Source: CAVXXB01 sp963765585
Lineage (GTDB): Bacteria; Calditrichota; Calditrichia; JAJRVZ01
Assembly (NCBI GenBank): GCA_963765585.1
Contig: CAVXXB010000014.1
Coordinates: 186,001-250,000 of the forward strand
DNA: 64,000 nt
Reading direction: 5' to 3'
The first letter of the stretch is position 1. Each line of letters begins with the position of its first letter. A model generated the notes under the pieces. The model was not told the origin of the DNA and did not search any database. It worked only from the letters and a program-made list of their open reading frames with translations. Position numbers and translations under genes: made by a program. Shown here piece after piece: positions 17,901 through 24,957 of this stretch.

Positions 17901-18288
17901 GGCAAGGCGACGCAGGATGCATTTTCAGATCCTGGATTCAAAAACTTCAAATAATGAAAAAAAGTATGAATCTATTATTGCCTTTTCAGGATTCGGCGCC
18001 TATCCCATTTTGATTCCCGAAAGCGGTTTGCACATTTATGAAGAACCCGGTCAGGGCAGAAGTTTTCAGCGTTGTACAGCCAGGGTCCATGTGCTTCCAC
18101 AGCCGGTGTTGGAAGGCGCATTGTCTGACCAGGCGATAAAACTTTATGCAAAATCACAAGAAACCGTAACTGATATTGTCCGAAGATACCGGGAGAAACC
18201 TTCGCCATTGGTCAGGGATACCGTACGAAAATGGCGTACCGGACGTATCGACTTGATATGGGATGGTAATTTTGATATCATGCATTAA
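14974..18288 (+). CDS. Membrane-anchored double-AAA+ Clp-like ATPase fused to a release-factor-like (PCRF) domain
   Basis: The 1104-residue protein begins with one membrane helix (AAIVVLALVVLYIVAQLI) instead of Clp_N repeats. AAA-1 has a Walker A (GEPGTGKT, about residue 275), but its Walker B is WFIPEIHEL, with Pro where Asp is expected. AAA-2 is complete: GPTGTGKT (547), VILLDEFEKS (611), FRPEFINRLDR arginine finger (690) and GARPLKR sensor 2 (756). There is no long ClpB middle domain. Residues about 830-1060 resemble domains 1-2 of peptide release factor 2: QGFWDSADRFILLGEI, then LKDMYLSWARRRRMHFQILDS, GFGAYPILIPESGLHIYE and TARVHVLPQP. The catalytic GGQ domain is absent. The function may be ribosome- or protein-quality-control related; this is inference. 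Confidence 0.85.
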   Translation: MHPAAIVVLALVVLYIVAQLIKSPKKDDEESDPSSLPPGGTDLYALANELNPFFYSAAHPRDLLEDAVFKRGVKMLRRSEYSIDDLLKYGTGNNEIIAVLAMEALGDKEEANSDCLDQLMSCMPLMYVWPLYFALQSIDRITHDPVIGRVLVHAPYWWADNLLVIQFLDEFIKHRLSSGERPGFGDALKNLDQDQAPNIRQVIKALDAASIKPLLDEFEAYEALLLDREFLNGIGKVLDSTSEETDIIKHPGLDTAVNLINESLFKDPVQSALLVGEPGTGKTTILKWYSRELSDMGWSVFEAGATEIIAGQIYIGQLEGRIKELVQNLDAKKKVIWFIPEIHELYHSGRSKYSPTGILNMLIPFIEKGIIRVVGETTPAGFQNMVSQNVRIQNIFKAFKVDALEDDATLDLAKNWVEDNKSIEMATKTTLQEAYQLCKQYMADTHAPGNLLGFLKQAQRNLEIQDGAKVKISIDDLLVVLSAITGLPLSILDERKGLNLDELRSLFNRRVLGQNEAVECLVERLAMIKSGLTDPDRPLGVFLFAGPTGTGKTEIAKTLTEFLFGSPDRMIRLDMSEFKTPESLDRILGTDSEGLTASGLTAAIRKQPFSVILLDEFEKSHMNVWDVFLQVFDDGRLTDPSGRTADFRHSIIILTSNLGSMIQTGEGLGFTPQETSFSLSGVTQAISSTFRPEFINRLDRVIVFRPLSRAVMRDILFQELDKVTQRRGLRSRNWAIEWEQSAIEFLLDKGFTVDLGARPLKRAIDQYLLSPLALTMVNHQLPEGDQFLFVRSSKDAIKVEFIDPDAVDEGDDSSESDIEVPKDFNLHQIILEPHGLAEELKTLSSLYEKLAADMTETNWNNEKEQLLLKVSQQGFWDSADRFILLGEIEFMDRLEAGMSTAGSLLSRLDKSAQQNRKFYSKKLLARLAQQLYLLKNAYRNYVEKMPHDAFLKVESIKSDNASSEFAQRLKDMYLSWARRRRMHFQILDSKTSNNEKKYESIIAFSGFGAYPILIPESGLHIYEEPGQGRSFQRCTARVHVLPQPVLEGALSDQAIKLYAKSQETVTDIVRRYREKPSPLVRDTVRKWRTGRIDLIWDGNFDIMH

Positions 18289-18465
18289 TGACTATCGGGA
18301 GCGCCAAGTCATTTAACCGAGATTTCTGATAGAGTATAAAAGCAAGACCAAATTGTCACTTCCGAAAAACGGGATTTTCAACCTTAATTCATTTCAGGGT
18401 CTACTTAATTAGATTCTGAAATAAATTCAGAATGACATCCTGATATTAAAAGAAAGAAACCACGC

Positions 18466-18588
18466 ATGTTAGAAATATCCGCCGTGCTAATTGGCTGCTT
18501 TCTGATATTTTACCCGGCATATGTATCGATTAAAATATTCCGGGAAATGAGAAAGAATATCCAGCACTCTGCGAATCAGTCGGCCTAA
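18466..18588 (+). CDS. Small membrane protein (40 aa)
   Basis: A short open frame, MLEISAVLIGCFLIFYPAY then a basic tail (KIFREMRKNIQHSANQSA), encoding one membrane helix. There is no strong ribosome binding site (AAAGAAAGAAAC upstream). Its stop overlaps by four bases the stop of the convergent small gene at 18585-18719. It is a plausible but unproven gene. Confidence 0.4.
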   Translation: MLEISAVLIGCFLIFYPAYVSIKIFREMRKNIQHSANQSA

Positions 18589-18719
18589 TCTTCGCTGGTA
18601 ATTTTCTCAGATTTTCCGACCAGTTTTACTTCCTTTCGCAGTTCCTGTTTTTCTTTGATGCGATTACGTTTTTTCTGGTAAGATTTGTCGTTTCGAAGTG
18701 ATTTATGACGGTGGCTCAT
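18585..18719 (-). CDS. Small basic protein (44 aa)
   Basis: Minus-strand ATG at 18719 with a very strong ribosome binding site, AAGGAGGG (about 18731-18738). The product starts MSHRHKSLRNDKSYQKKRNR, is very rich in Lys and Arg, and ends in an acidic tail (SEKITSED), suggesting nucleic-acid or ribosome binding. The family is not recognised. The ribosome binding site, codon structure and absence of any other gene on this stretch support it being real. Confidence 0.6.
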   Translation of the reverse strand: MSHRHKSLRNDKSYQKKRNRIKEKQELRKEVKLVGKSEKITSED

Positions 18720-19120
18720 ATCAGATATCCCTCCTTGTTTGGTGTATAAATTATAACAAAGGTGGTTTACATTTTATTTCCCGGAAATTGGAAAAATATG
18801 CTGGAAAGGATTGTCATGCTGTCATCTCGAAGAGATCTTCCCGGATTGTTGTGCACAAAACATCGGGAGGATCCCAAATGGGATGACATAAATATTTATT
18901 CTGTCAAACTGTACACATCCTAGTGCTTAAGGACTTAGGGACTTTTTTGAAGCATCTACTCATTTGCTACAGTTAAAAAGCTCTTTATCCATTGGATCCC
19001 GTTCTGGGACAAGATGACATTTTTTATTTGGATAATATACAATTCAACTATATTATATGATGTATGCATCCTTACCGGGACGCATTTCAAATTGAAGAAA
19101 CTATCCGGATGTATCAGGGC
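18720..19120. repeat. Gene-free stretch with a full palindromic repeat
   Basis: No gene. A full copy of the interspersed palindrome spans 18820-18888 (TGTCATCTCGAAGAGATC...TTGTGCACAAAA...GGGATGACA). A further fragment (GATCCCGTTCTGGGA...GATGACA) lies at about 18994-19020. Promoter elements for the propeller gene were not located. Confidence 0.6.
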
Positions 19121-19645
19121 ATGAAAACTTCATTCATAAAAAGACAAATTCTTTACATTTTAACAGCGATATTCTTCGCATGTAATCCTGCTTATTTATC
19201 TGCCCAGCAGAGCTATATTGATCCGCAGACCGGGATTCACTTTATTGATCGAGTAAAACCAGATGAATCTGGGCATGGTCCGATCAGAAACAGCGATAAA
19301 ATACAATCAAATTACATCCGCAATATAAATACGGGCATAGGAAATAGGACCAACAGCTTGCCGGGTATGCTGAAGCCAGGGGGAGTGGTAGTCGACTGGA
19401 CCAAGAATATCGGCGCCGATGAGCAATACACATTCTGGTCTGCATCCGATATGGCCGTAGACCAATTAAATCACCTTTATGTATTACATAATGAGATAAA
19501 TCTTCCCGATGGGAGCGATTTCCTTTTGACAAAATATGATCCTGATGGTAACCAAATCTGGCAGGATAAATATAATGGCATAATCAATGGTGATGACAGG
19601 GGGCTAAAGTTATATGTTGATTCGGAGAACAATATCATTAGCTGA
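19121..19645 (+). CDS. Secreted SBBP-type beta-propeller protein, fragment 1 (gene broken into several frames)
   Basis: ATG 19121 begins a signal peptide (MKTSFIKRQILYILTAIFFACN...LSAQ) of a protein whose full length would be about 990 residues, ending at 22100. The body is a series of SBBP-type propeller repeats of the form K(Y/H)D.(D/S)GN..W: here TKYDPDGNQIWQDKY. The reading frame is lost at about 19640, where VDSENNIIS continues as LADGTADFDNAIVTRKHDSSGN in the next fragment. At least six frame changes occur before the C-terminal sorting tail. The protein is probably exported to the cell surface. Its ligand is unknown. Confidence 0.7.
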   Translation: MKTSFIKRQILYILTAIFFACNPAYLSAQQSYIDPQTGIHFIDRVKPDESGHGPIRNSDKIQSNYIRNINTGIGNRTNSLPGMLKPGGVVVDWTKNIGADEQYTFWSASDMAVDQLNHLYVLHNEINLPDGSDFLLTKYDPDGNQIWQDKYNGIINGDDRGLKLYVDSENNIIS

Positions 19646-20345
19646 TGGAACAGCTGATTTTGATAACGCAATTGTGACACGTAAACATGATTCTTCAGGC
19701 AACCTGCTATGGGAGCAAAAATATAGTGATTCACGCGGACCGGATGTCTGGAATTCAGTCATCGACCAGGATGATAATCTGTATCAGCTGATAGAGTTGA
19801 ATGGAGCTGCCTGGCATCCGGGAGAAGAAGTATTATATCGCGACACATTGAAAATTTTAATGTATGATAGATCGGGTAATTCCACTCTAATGATACATGA
19901 TCCTATGGGTGAGGATGGCGCACAATCTCTCTCGTTTGCATCTGAATTTGGTGTCGATTCGAACGGCTGTGTCTATGTTTCAGTTCGACGCAGCAATGCC
20001 GCTGGAAATTATGATGAACTGGTTTTACGAAAATATGATCCTGAGGGAAATCTGCTATGGATAAAACTGATATCTGAATTAAAATCATGGTATCCGAGTG
20101 AATTTCATATATCAAGTACCGGAGAAATTGTTCTTAGCTATTTTTTAGATCAATACAATGATGACCGGCATGTTTCAAAGTATGATAGTAATGGTAATCT
20201 TGTCTGGCAAAATCATTTGTCATCATCCTGTCCCAATACGATAAATCTGACCGTTAGTGATAGTGGTCAGGTATTTTTGTTGAGCAGCCAATGTCTTGAG
20301 TCATTCTCAGCTGAAAGGCGAACTTTTGTGGCATGCTGCATCTGA
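19614..20345 (+). CDS. SBBP-type beta-propeller protein, fragment 2
   Basis: Coding from about 19640 to 20300 with propeller repeats TRKHDSSGNLLWEQKY, LRKYDPEGNLLWIKL and SKYDSNGNLVWQNHL. Near 20300 the true frame moves again: a third frame reads GELLWHAASEHEWTS and NVYLGGIDQSISLYD to about 20453, then VKIWQKKYQITSDIYGVYF to about 20510. Those pieces are too short to appear as genes, but they clearly belong to the same protein. Confidence 0.65.
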   Translation: MLIRRTISLADGTADFDNAIVTRKHDSSGNLLWEQKYSDSRGPDVWNSVIDQDDNLYQLIELNGAAWHPGEEVLYRDTLKILMYDRSGNSTLMIHDPMGEDGAQSLSFASEFGVDSNGCVYVSVRRSNAAGNYDELVLRKYDPEGNLLWIKLISELKSWYPSEFHISSTGEIVLSYFLDQYNDDRHVSKYDSNGNLVWQNHLSSSCPNTINLTVSDSGQVFLLSSQCLESFSAERRTFVACCI

Positions 20346-20493
20346 ACATGAATGGACTTCAATTGATTTTGGTACATCCGGGAATGTATATCTGGGCGGA
20401 ATTGATCAATCAATCAGTCTATACGACAAAAATTGCCAAGTTCCACTGGTGTAAAAATTTGGCAGAAAAAATATCAGATTACCTCCGATATAT

Positions 20494-21528
20494 ATGGTGT
20501 TTATTTCGCTCAGGTACGGACGAGATAATGAAGATAACGTGTATAATCTGTCCTCACCTGATTTAAAATCAGGTAAGAACTCAGGTGTGCTTATAAAATA
20601 TGGTAAAACCGGATCGCTTCAGCTACAGTCGCAATTCAATGAAACTTGGACTGTGAGCGATCGGTTGAACGAAATGCTTGCTAATAAACGAAGTGAACTT
20701 TATATATTTGCTCGCAATGATGATGAGTTCTATTTCCGGCATTATTCCCCTGATGGTGATTTATTACATGAAAAAGTTGTTAATGACTATATTTACTTTT
20801 CAAGTTCTACAACAAAGATGGATGATCATGGCAATATATATCTATCATTAATAGGTCAATCAGAAGGGATGTATGGAATCACAAAATTGGATGCCAGTCT
20901 TAACACTGTCTGGCGCATTTTCTTTAACAAAAGTGACGATCTTTATAGTCCGATATATATTGCTCTAAATGGTTCCGGGGAGACTGTCTTTGCAACTGTC
21001 CTGGCAACTTTTAATAATGAAATTCCCACTTATGCCATTCATCTTTATAAATCTAATGCAGATGGACAATTAGTTTGGCATAGATATACTCCAACGGATT
21101 CACCACATCTACGCTTTATCGAAATTGATCAATTTGGCAATGTGTATGCCGCTAACCGGGGAGAATTAATGAAACTGGATATGGACGGAGATATGCAGTG
21201 GCAAAAAACATTTGAATACGAATTAACTGATTTTACAATCGACAACTGGGGATATCCGTTGGTAAGATTATACAATTACGGAGAGGGACTTATATTTATA
21301 AAATATTTACCGAACGGTGATAAATTCTGGCAGTATACCCATGAATTTGAATTTGATGATATATATAGTTCTTCATATTGGGATCCCCAGATGGTTTGTG
21401 ATGCCTACGGGCGAAGCCTTATATCATTTGGTCTTAGAAGATATTCCAATTGGCCCTGGAATATGACAAAAAATAATTTTATTGTTTTGAACCGGCAGGG
21501 TGTCACTCCAGTGGTCATACAGGGATGA
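20494..21528 (+). CDS. SBBP-type beta-propeller protein, fragment 3
   Basis: The main middle part, about 340 residues of propeller blades, with repeats such as RHYSPDGDLLHEKV, TKLDASLNTVWRIF and MKLDMDGDMQWQKTF. The start codon is artificial. The frame ends after VLNRQGVTP, and the next fragment resumes with LQWSYRDDDFYPSSS, so one indel near 21510 separates them. Confidence 0.65.
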   Translation: MVFISLRYGRDNEDNVYNLSSPDLKSGKNSGVLIKYGKTGSLQLQSQFNETWTVSDRLNEMLANKRSELYIFARNDDEFYFRHYSPDGDLLHEKVVNDYIYFSSSTTKMDDHGNIYLSLIGQSEGMYGITKLDASLNTVWRIFFNKSDDLYSPIYIALNGSGETVFATVLATFNNEIPTYAIHLYKSNADGQLVWHRYTPTDSPHLRFIEIDQFGNVYAANRGELMKLDMDGDMQWQKTFEYELTDFTIDNWGYPLVRLYNYGEGLIFIKYLPNGDKFWQYTHEFEFDDIYSSSYWDPQMVCDAYGRSLISFGLRRYSNWPWNMTKNNFIVLNRQGVTPVVIQG

Positions 21529-22096
21529 TGATTTTTACCCGAGCTCAAGCGTTTATGATATTTCTTATGATACACAGGGCAATGTATATTTGAGTGGAAT
21601 TTATAATACGCCACCCGGGTATCAGGCAGGTATTATTAAGTTTAATTATGATGGTGAAATCTCATGGTCAACATCATTCAATAATCTGGAAACTTACGAC
21701 CATTTGAATATGAAAACAGTTGTGACCGGATCGGATAATATTTATGTTGCCGCGAATACGAGTAGTTGGGACTGGTCACTACTAAGGTTGATTAAGATAT
21801 CTCAAACCGGCGAAGATGCCCCCAATCAATCGATAGCAAATCTGGAGATCAAGCAGAATTTCCCAAACCCGTTTAATAATCAGACAACAATATTATATCG
21901 CATACCACAGCCCACCCACGTAACACTAAAAATATATGACCTCAATGGCCGCAAGGTTTTCAATGATGACCTGGGTCAGAGGGCAAATGGGAGAATATAC
22001 TTATTTCATCGACTCACGCTATCTGGCCAGCGGCACCTACTATTACCAGATCCAAACCGACTCTCAGGCCAAAACGGGGAAGATGGTTCTGATTAA
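21500..22096 (+). CDS. SBBP-type beta-propeller protein, fragment 4 with sorting tail
   Basis: Contains the last propeller blade (IIKFNYDGEISWSTSF) and the start of a T9SS-type tail (LEIKQNFPNPFNNQTTILY, LKIYDLNGRKVFN). The final 30 residues are out of frame. From about 21990 the adjacent frame reads GEYTYFIDSRYLASGTYYYQ, ends KMVLIK and stops at 22100, the expected end of such a tail. The protein is thus inferred to be secreted and surface-anchored or processed. Confidence 0.68.
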   Translation: MSLQWSYRDDDFYPSSSVYDISYDTQGNVYLSGIYNTPPGYQAGIIKFNYDGEISWSTSFNNLETYDHLNMKTVVTGSDNIYVAANTSSWDWSLLRLIKISQTGEDAPNQSIANLEIKQNFPNPFNNQTTILYRIPQPTHVTLKIYDLNGRKVFNDDLGQRANGRIYLFHRLTLSGQRHLLLPDPNRLSGQNGEDGSD

Positions 22097-22100
22097 ATGA

Positions 22101-22445
22101 TGATGTCACGGTTATGTGAATTTGTGTTTTGACAGGATAACAGGATAAACAATACGAAATTAGGAATAAGTAATGAGAATTTACAGCTAGGCAGTTAAAA
22201 TTACCAGTTTTGAACTTCTAACTTCTAATTTTTAATCTCTAATTCATAATTATCAGCATCCAGCATCCACAATTTATCCTGTTATCCTGTCTAAATTTTT
22301 TTCGAACGGACATCAAAACCAATCTTACCAGTTTTACCGATTACCGGAAATAAATACCCCGCCTCACCGCGTTTAACATTTCTAAATCGACATTACTCAC
22401 AACATCTGACTTACACAATTATATTCTGTACAACAGGGAGAATTC
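22101..22445. repeat. Gene-free stretch holding a 161-bp inverted-repeat element
   Basis: Perfect 19-bp inverted repeats GACAGGATAACAGGATAAA (22131-22149) and its complement (22273-22291) enclose repeat-type DNA (CTTCTAACTTCTAATTTTT, CAGCATCCAGCATCCAC). No target duplication is visible. It resembles a MITE family other than the GxxExxY one. The remaining 150 bases precede the REC-phosphatase gene, whose start is preceded by ACAGGGAG. Confidence 0.7.
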
Positions 22446-23606
22446 ATGCTCACACGGATCATGGTAGTTGATGATGAACCGGATCTGGAACTACTGATCA
22501 CCCAAAAATACCGCAAACAAATTCGTAATAATGAAATTTCATTTGTCTTTGCGGAAGACGGCATCGATGCCCTGGAAAAACTGGATCAGGATTCAGAGAT
22601 CGATATGATTCTGACCGATATTAATATGCCGCGGATGGATGGCCTGACTCTGTTGACAAATGTCAACGAAAAATTTCCTAATTTGAAATCAGTAATCGTT
22701 TCGGCCTATGGTGATATGACCAATATTCGAACGGCGTTGAATCGCGGTGCGTTTGATTTTATAACCAAGCCCATCGATTTTCAGGATCTGGAAATAACCA
22801 TTCAAAAAACCCTGGTGCAGGTACGTCTGTTGAGACAGGCCATTCAGGACCGGGATCGCCTGGTAAGTATTCATAACGAACTGGATGTTGCCAGAAAAAT
22901 TCAGGCAGCCATTATTCCGCAAAAATTTCCACCCTTTCCGGAACGCACTGAGTTTGAGATACATGCGAGTATGACCGCGGCCCGAAAAGTAGGCGGTGAT
23001 TTTTATGATTTTTTTCTGATTGATAAAAATCGTTTGGGTTTTGCCATCGGTGATGTCTCCGGAAAAGGGATTCCGGCTGCGTTGTTCATGGCGGTCAGCC
23101 GGGCATTACTAAAAGCAACTGCGTTGAGAGGTCTGTCACCCCACGAGTGTTTACTTCAGGTGAATCAGCTGCTTCAATCCGAGAACAGCACATCCATGTT
23201 CGTTACTGTTTTTTATGGGATACTGGATTTGAAAACCGGAAAGGTAGAGTTTAGTAATGGTGGACATAATCCGCCTTTTCTCATTAAAAAAATAGGCGAT
23301 CCAACGATGCTTGAACTAACCGGAAATTTTGTATTGGGAGCCTTTGCCACATCAGAATATCAGTCAAAAACCATCTCGCTGGATAAAGGGGATAGTCTGG
23401 TATTATACACCGATGGAGTTACAGAAGCCGTTGACAAACATGGAACTCAGTTTTCGGAAGATGGTCTCAGAGGCTGCTTATTATCTTTAAATGGTACCAC
23501 AGCAGAAGGTATGGTCCGAAAAGTGGTCGAAAAGGTGAGTGAGCATGCGGGTTCAACAGATCAATCAGATGATATTACTGTGCTCGCGCTAAAATATCTG
23601 GGGTAG
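22446..23606 (+). CDS. Response regulator fused to SpoIIE-type PP2C phosphatase
   Basis: 386 residues. The N-terminal receiver domain (about 3-120) has the acidic pair in VVDDEPD, phospho-acceptor Asp in ILTDINMPRMDG, and the switch residues in SAYGD and TKP. A linker leads to a SpoIIE/RsbU-type PP2C phosphatase (about 165-385) with metal-binding motifs GGDFYDF, IGDVSGKG and TDGVTEA, and DQSDDITVL at the end. Phosphorylation of the receiver probably controls dephosphorylation of an anti-anti-sigma factor or similar partner, which is not encoded nearby. It sits before another receiver protein and a large histidine kinase. Confidence 0.9.
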   Translation: MLTRIMVVDDEPDLELLITQKYRKQIRNNEISFVFAEDGIDALEKLDQDSEIDMILTDINMPRMDGLTLLTNVNEKFPNLKSVIVSAYGDMTNIRTALNRGAFDFITKPIDFQDLEITIQKTLVQVRLLRQAIQDRDRLVSIHNELDVARKIQAAIIPQKFPPFPERTEFEIHASMTAARKVGGDFYDFFLIDKNRLGFAIGDVSGKGIPAALFMAVSRALLKATALRGLSPHECLLQVNQLLQSENSTSMFVTVFYGILDLKTGKVEFSNGGHNPPFLIKKIGDPTMLELTGNFVLGAFATSEYQSKTISLDKGDSLVLYTDGVTEAVDKHGTQFSEDGLRGCLLSLNGTTAEGMVRKVVEKVSEHAGSTDQSDDITVLALKYLG

Positions 23607-23722
23607 GTTAAAATATTGATTTCGGGTTTATAATCAAACGGATGATGCTTCTCGCCATATTGTCATCCTGTAAGGATCTTTGTGCTTGAGTAACAATGGA
23701 TTTTCTAAAGTGTTTCTATGCT

Positions 23723-23790
23723 TGTCATTCCGAAGGAATCTTATCGTCGTAATTGTGCAAAACACACGGGAAGATCTCTGCGAGATGACA
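23723..23790. repeat. Palindromic interspersed repeat, full copy
   Basis: A copy of the TGTCAT...ATGACA repeat (TGTCATTCCGAAGGAATC at the left, AAGATCTCTGCGAGATGACA at the right, TTGTGCAAAAC in the centre). Another half copy (GTCATCCTGTAAGGATC) lies at 23660-23676. Bases 23607-23874 otherwise contain no gene. Confidence 0.75.
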
Positions 23791-23874
23791 TAAGAATGAC
23801 GGTGCAGGCATTTTATTCACTTATAATCATTATAACAAATTAAAAAAATCCAAGTGGTAATCAGGAGTATATAG

Positions 23875-24255
23875 ATGAAGATAATGGTAGTCGACGACGA
23901 GAGAGATGTTAAGTTTTTGTTTCAGCAAAAATTCAGAAAAGAAATTCGCTCGGGCAAAGTAAAGTTTCATTTTGCTTTTTCAGGTGAAGAAGGGTTGGAA
24001 TATCTTCAACTAAATGGTCATGAAGATATCTTCCTGGTATTATCCGATATAAATATGCCTGGTATGAGCGGTCTTGAATTACTCAAGAAAGTTAAAAAGC
24101 ACTATCCCGATCTTACCGTATATATGATAACGGCCTATGGTGATGAATATAATTTTCGTGAAGCAAAAGAGAGCGGCTGTGATGATTACCTTACAAAGCC
24201 ACTCAATTTTGATACGCTAAAGAGCCGGCTGTTGAATAATAGTACACAGAATTAA
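23875..24255 (+). CDS. Single-domain response regulator
   Basis: 126 residues forming only a receiver domain: VVDDERD acidic pocket, LSDINMPGMSG phospho-acceptor, ITAYGD and TKP switch residues. It is closely similar in its first 20 residues to the receiver at 22446. It lies 20 bases before the histidine kinase at 24276 and is probably its direct partner or a phosphate shuttle or sink for it. Confidence 0.9.
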   Translation: MKIMVVDDERDVKFLFQQKFRKEIRSGKVKFHFAFSGEEGLEYLQLNGHEDIFLVLSDINMPGMSGLELLKKVKKHYPDLTVYMITAYGDEYNFREAKESGCDDYLTKPLNFDTLKSRLLNNSTQN

Positions 24256-24275
24256 TCAAGTTTACAGGTAACCAA

Positions 24276-24947
24276 ATGAAAAATCGTGCAATATTTTATG
24301 TAATTCTAACCGGCCTTATGTTATTTGTTCTGACAAGCCCATCATATTCTTCTGAGAATGGCCGGCCGTTCATCACCAGCTACTTTCCTGATGAAACCAG
24401 TGGAGATTATCAAACCTGGGCAGCAACCCAGGATGAACGGGGTGTGCTATATTTTGGCAACGGGATTGGCGTTCTGGAGTACGATGGTTCCAATTGGCGG
24501 TTGATTGAAATTGAAAAAAAGAATATGATCCGGTCCATGGATATTGATAAAGACGGGCGGATCTATATCGGATCAATTGCTGAGTTTGGATATCTGACAC
24601 CGGATTCACTCGGACAACTTTATTACAAATCACTCAACTCAGAGATTCCTGAGGGTGACCAAATTCTGGAACGCGTCTGGACAACACACGCGACTAATGA
24701 GGGTATATTCTTTCAGGCCCGGCGCCGAATTTTCAGATTCAAGCCCCGTGGATCGGAATGGGATGTGGATGTCTGGCGACCCAAAGGACAATTTGGATTT
24801 ACCTTCTATTTGGATAATAAACTCTATGTTCAGCAGATTGGTGTCGGCCTGATGCAGATGGTTCATGATGAGTTGCAGCTGCTGCCCGATGGCGAACAAT
24901 TCAAAGATGACCGGTTGCAGGTGATGTTGCCCTATAGCGAAAAATAA
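24276..24947 (+). CDS. Propeller sensor histidine kinase, N-terminal fragment
   Basis: A signal peptide (FYVILTGLMLFVLTSPSYSS) followed by the first blades of a two-component-regulator propeller (YQTWAATQDERGVLYFGNGIGVLEYDG, IRSMDIDKDGRIYIGSIAEFGYL). It ends LPYSEK at a TAA. Removing one A from the GAAAAATAA run restores YSENNSGNVTEILIGTF and joins it to the next fragment, giving a kinase of about 1270 residues starting at 24276. A homopolymer indel is likely. Confidence 0.82.
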   Translation: MKNRAIFYVILTGLMLFVLTSPSYSSENGRPFITSYFPDETSGDYQTWAATQDERGVLYFGNGIGVLEYDGSNWRLIEIEKKNMIRSMDIDKDGRIYIGSIAEFGYLTPDSLGQLYYKSLNSEIPEGDQILERVWTTHATNEGIFFQARRRIFRFKPRGSEWDVDVWRPKGQFGFTFYLDNKLYVQQIGVGLMQMVHDELQLLPDGEQFKDDRLQVMLPYSEK

Positions 24948-24957
24948 TTCCGGTAAT

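Noticed and set aside
20333..20566. 77-codon open frame inside the broken propeller gene
   Set aside because: Another frame over the same bases gives propeller-like sequence (NVYLGGIDQSISLYD), so this frame is a shadow.
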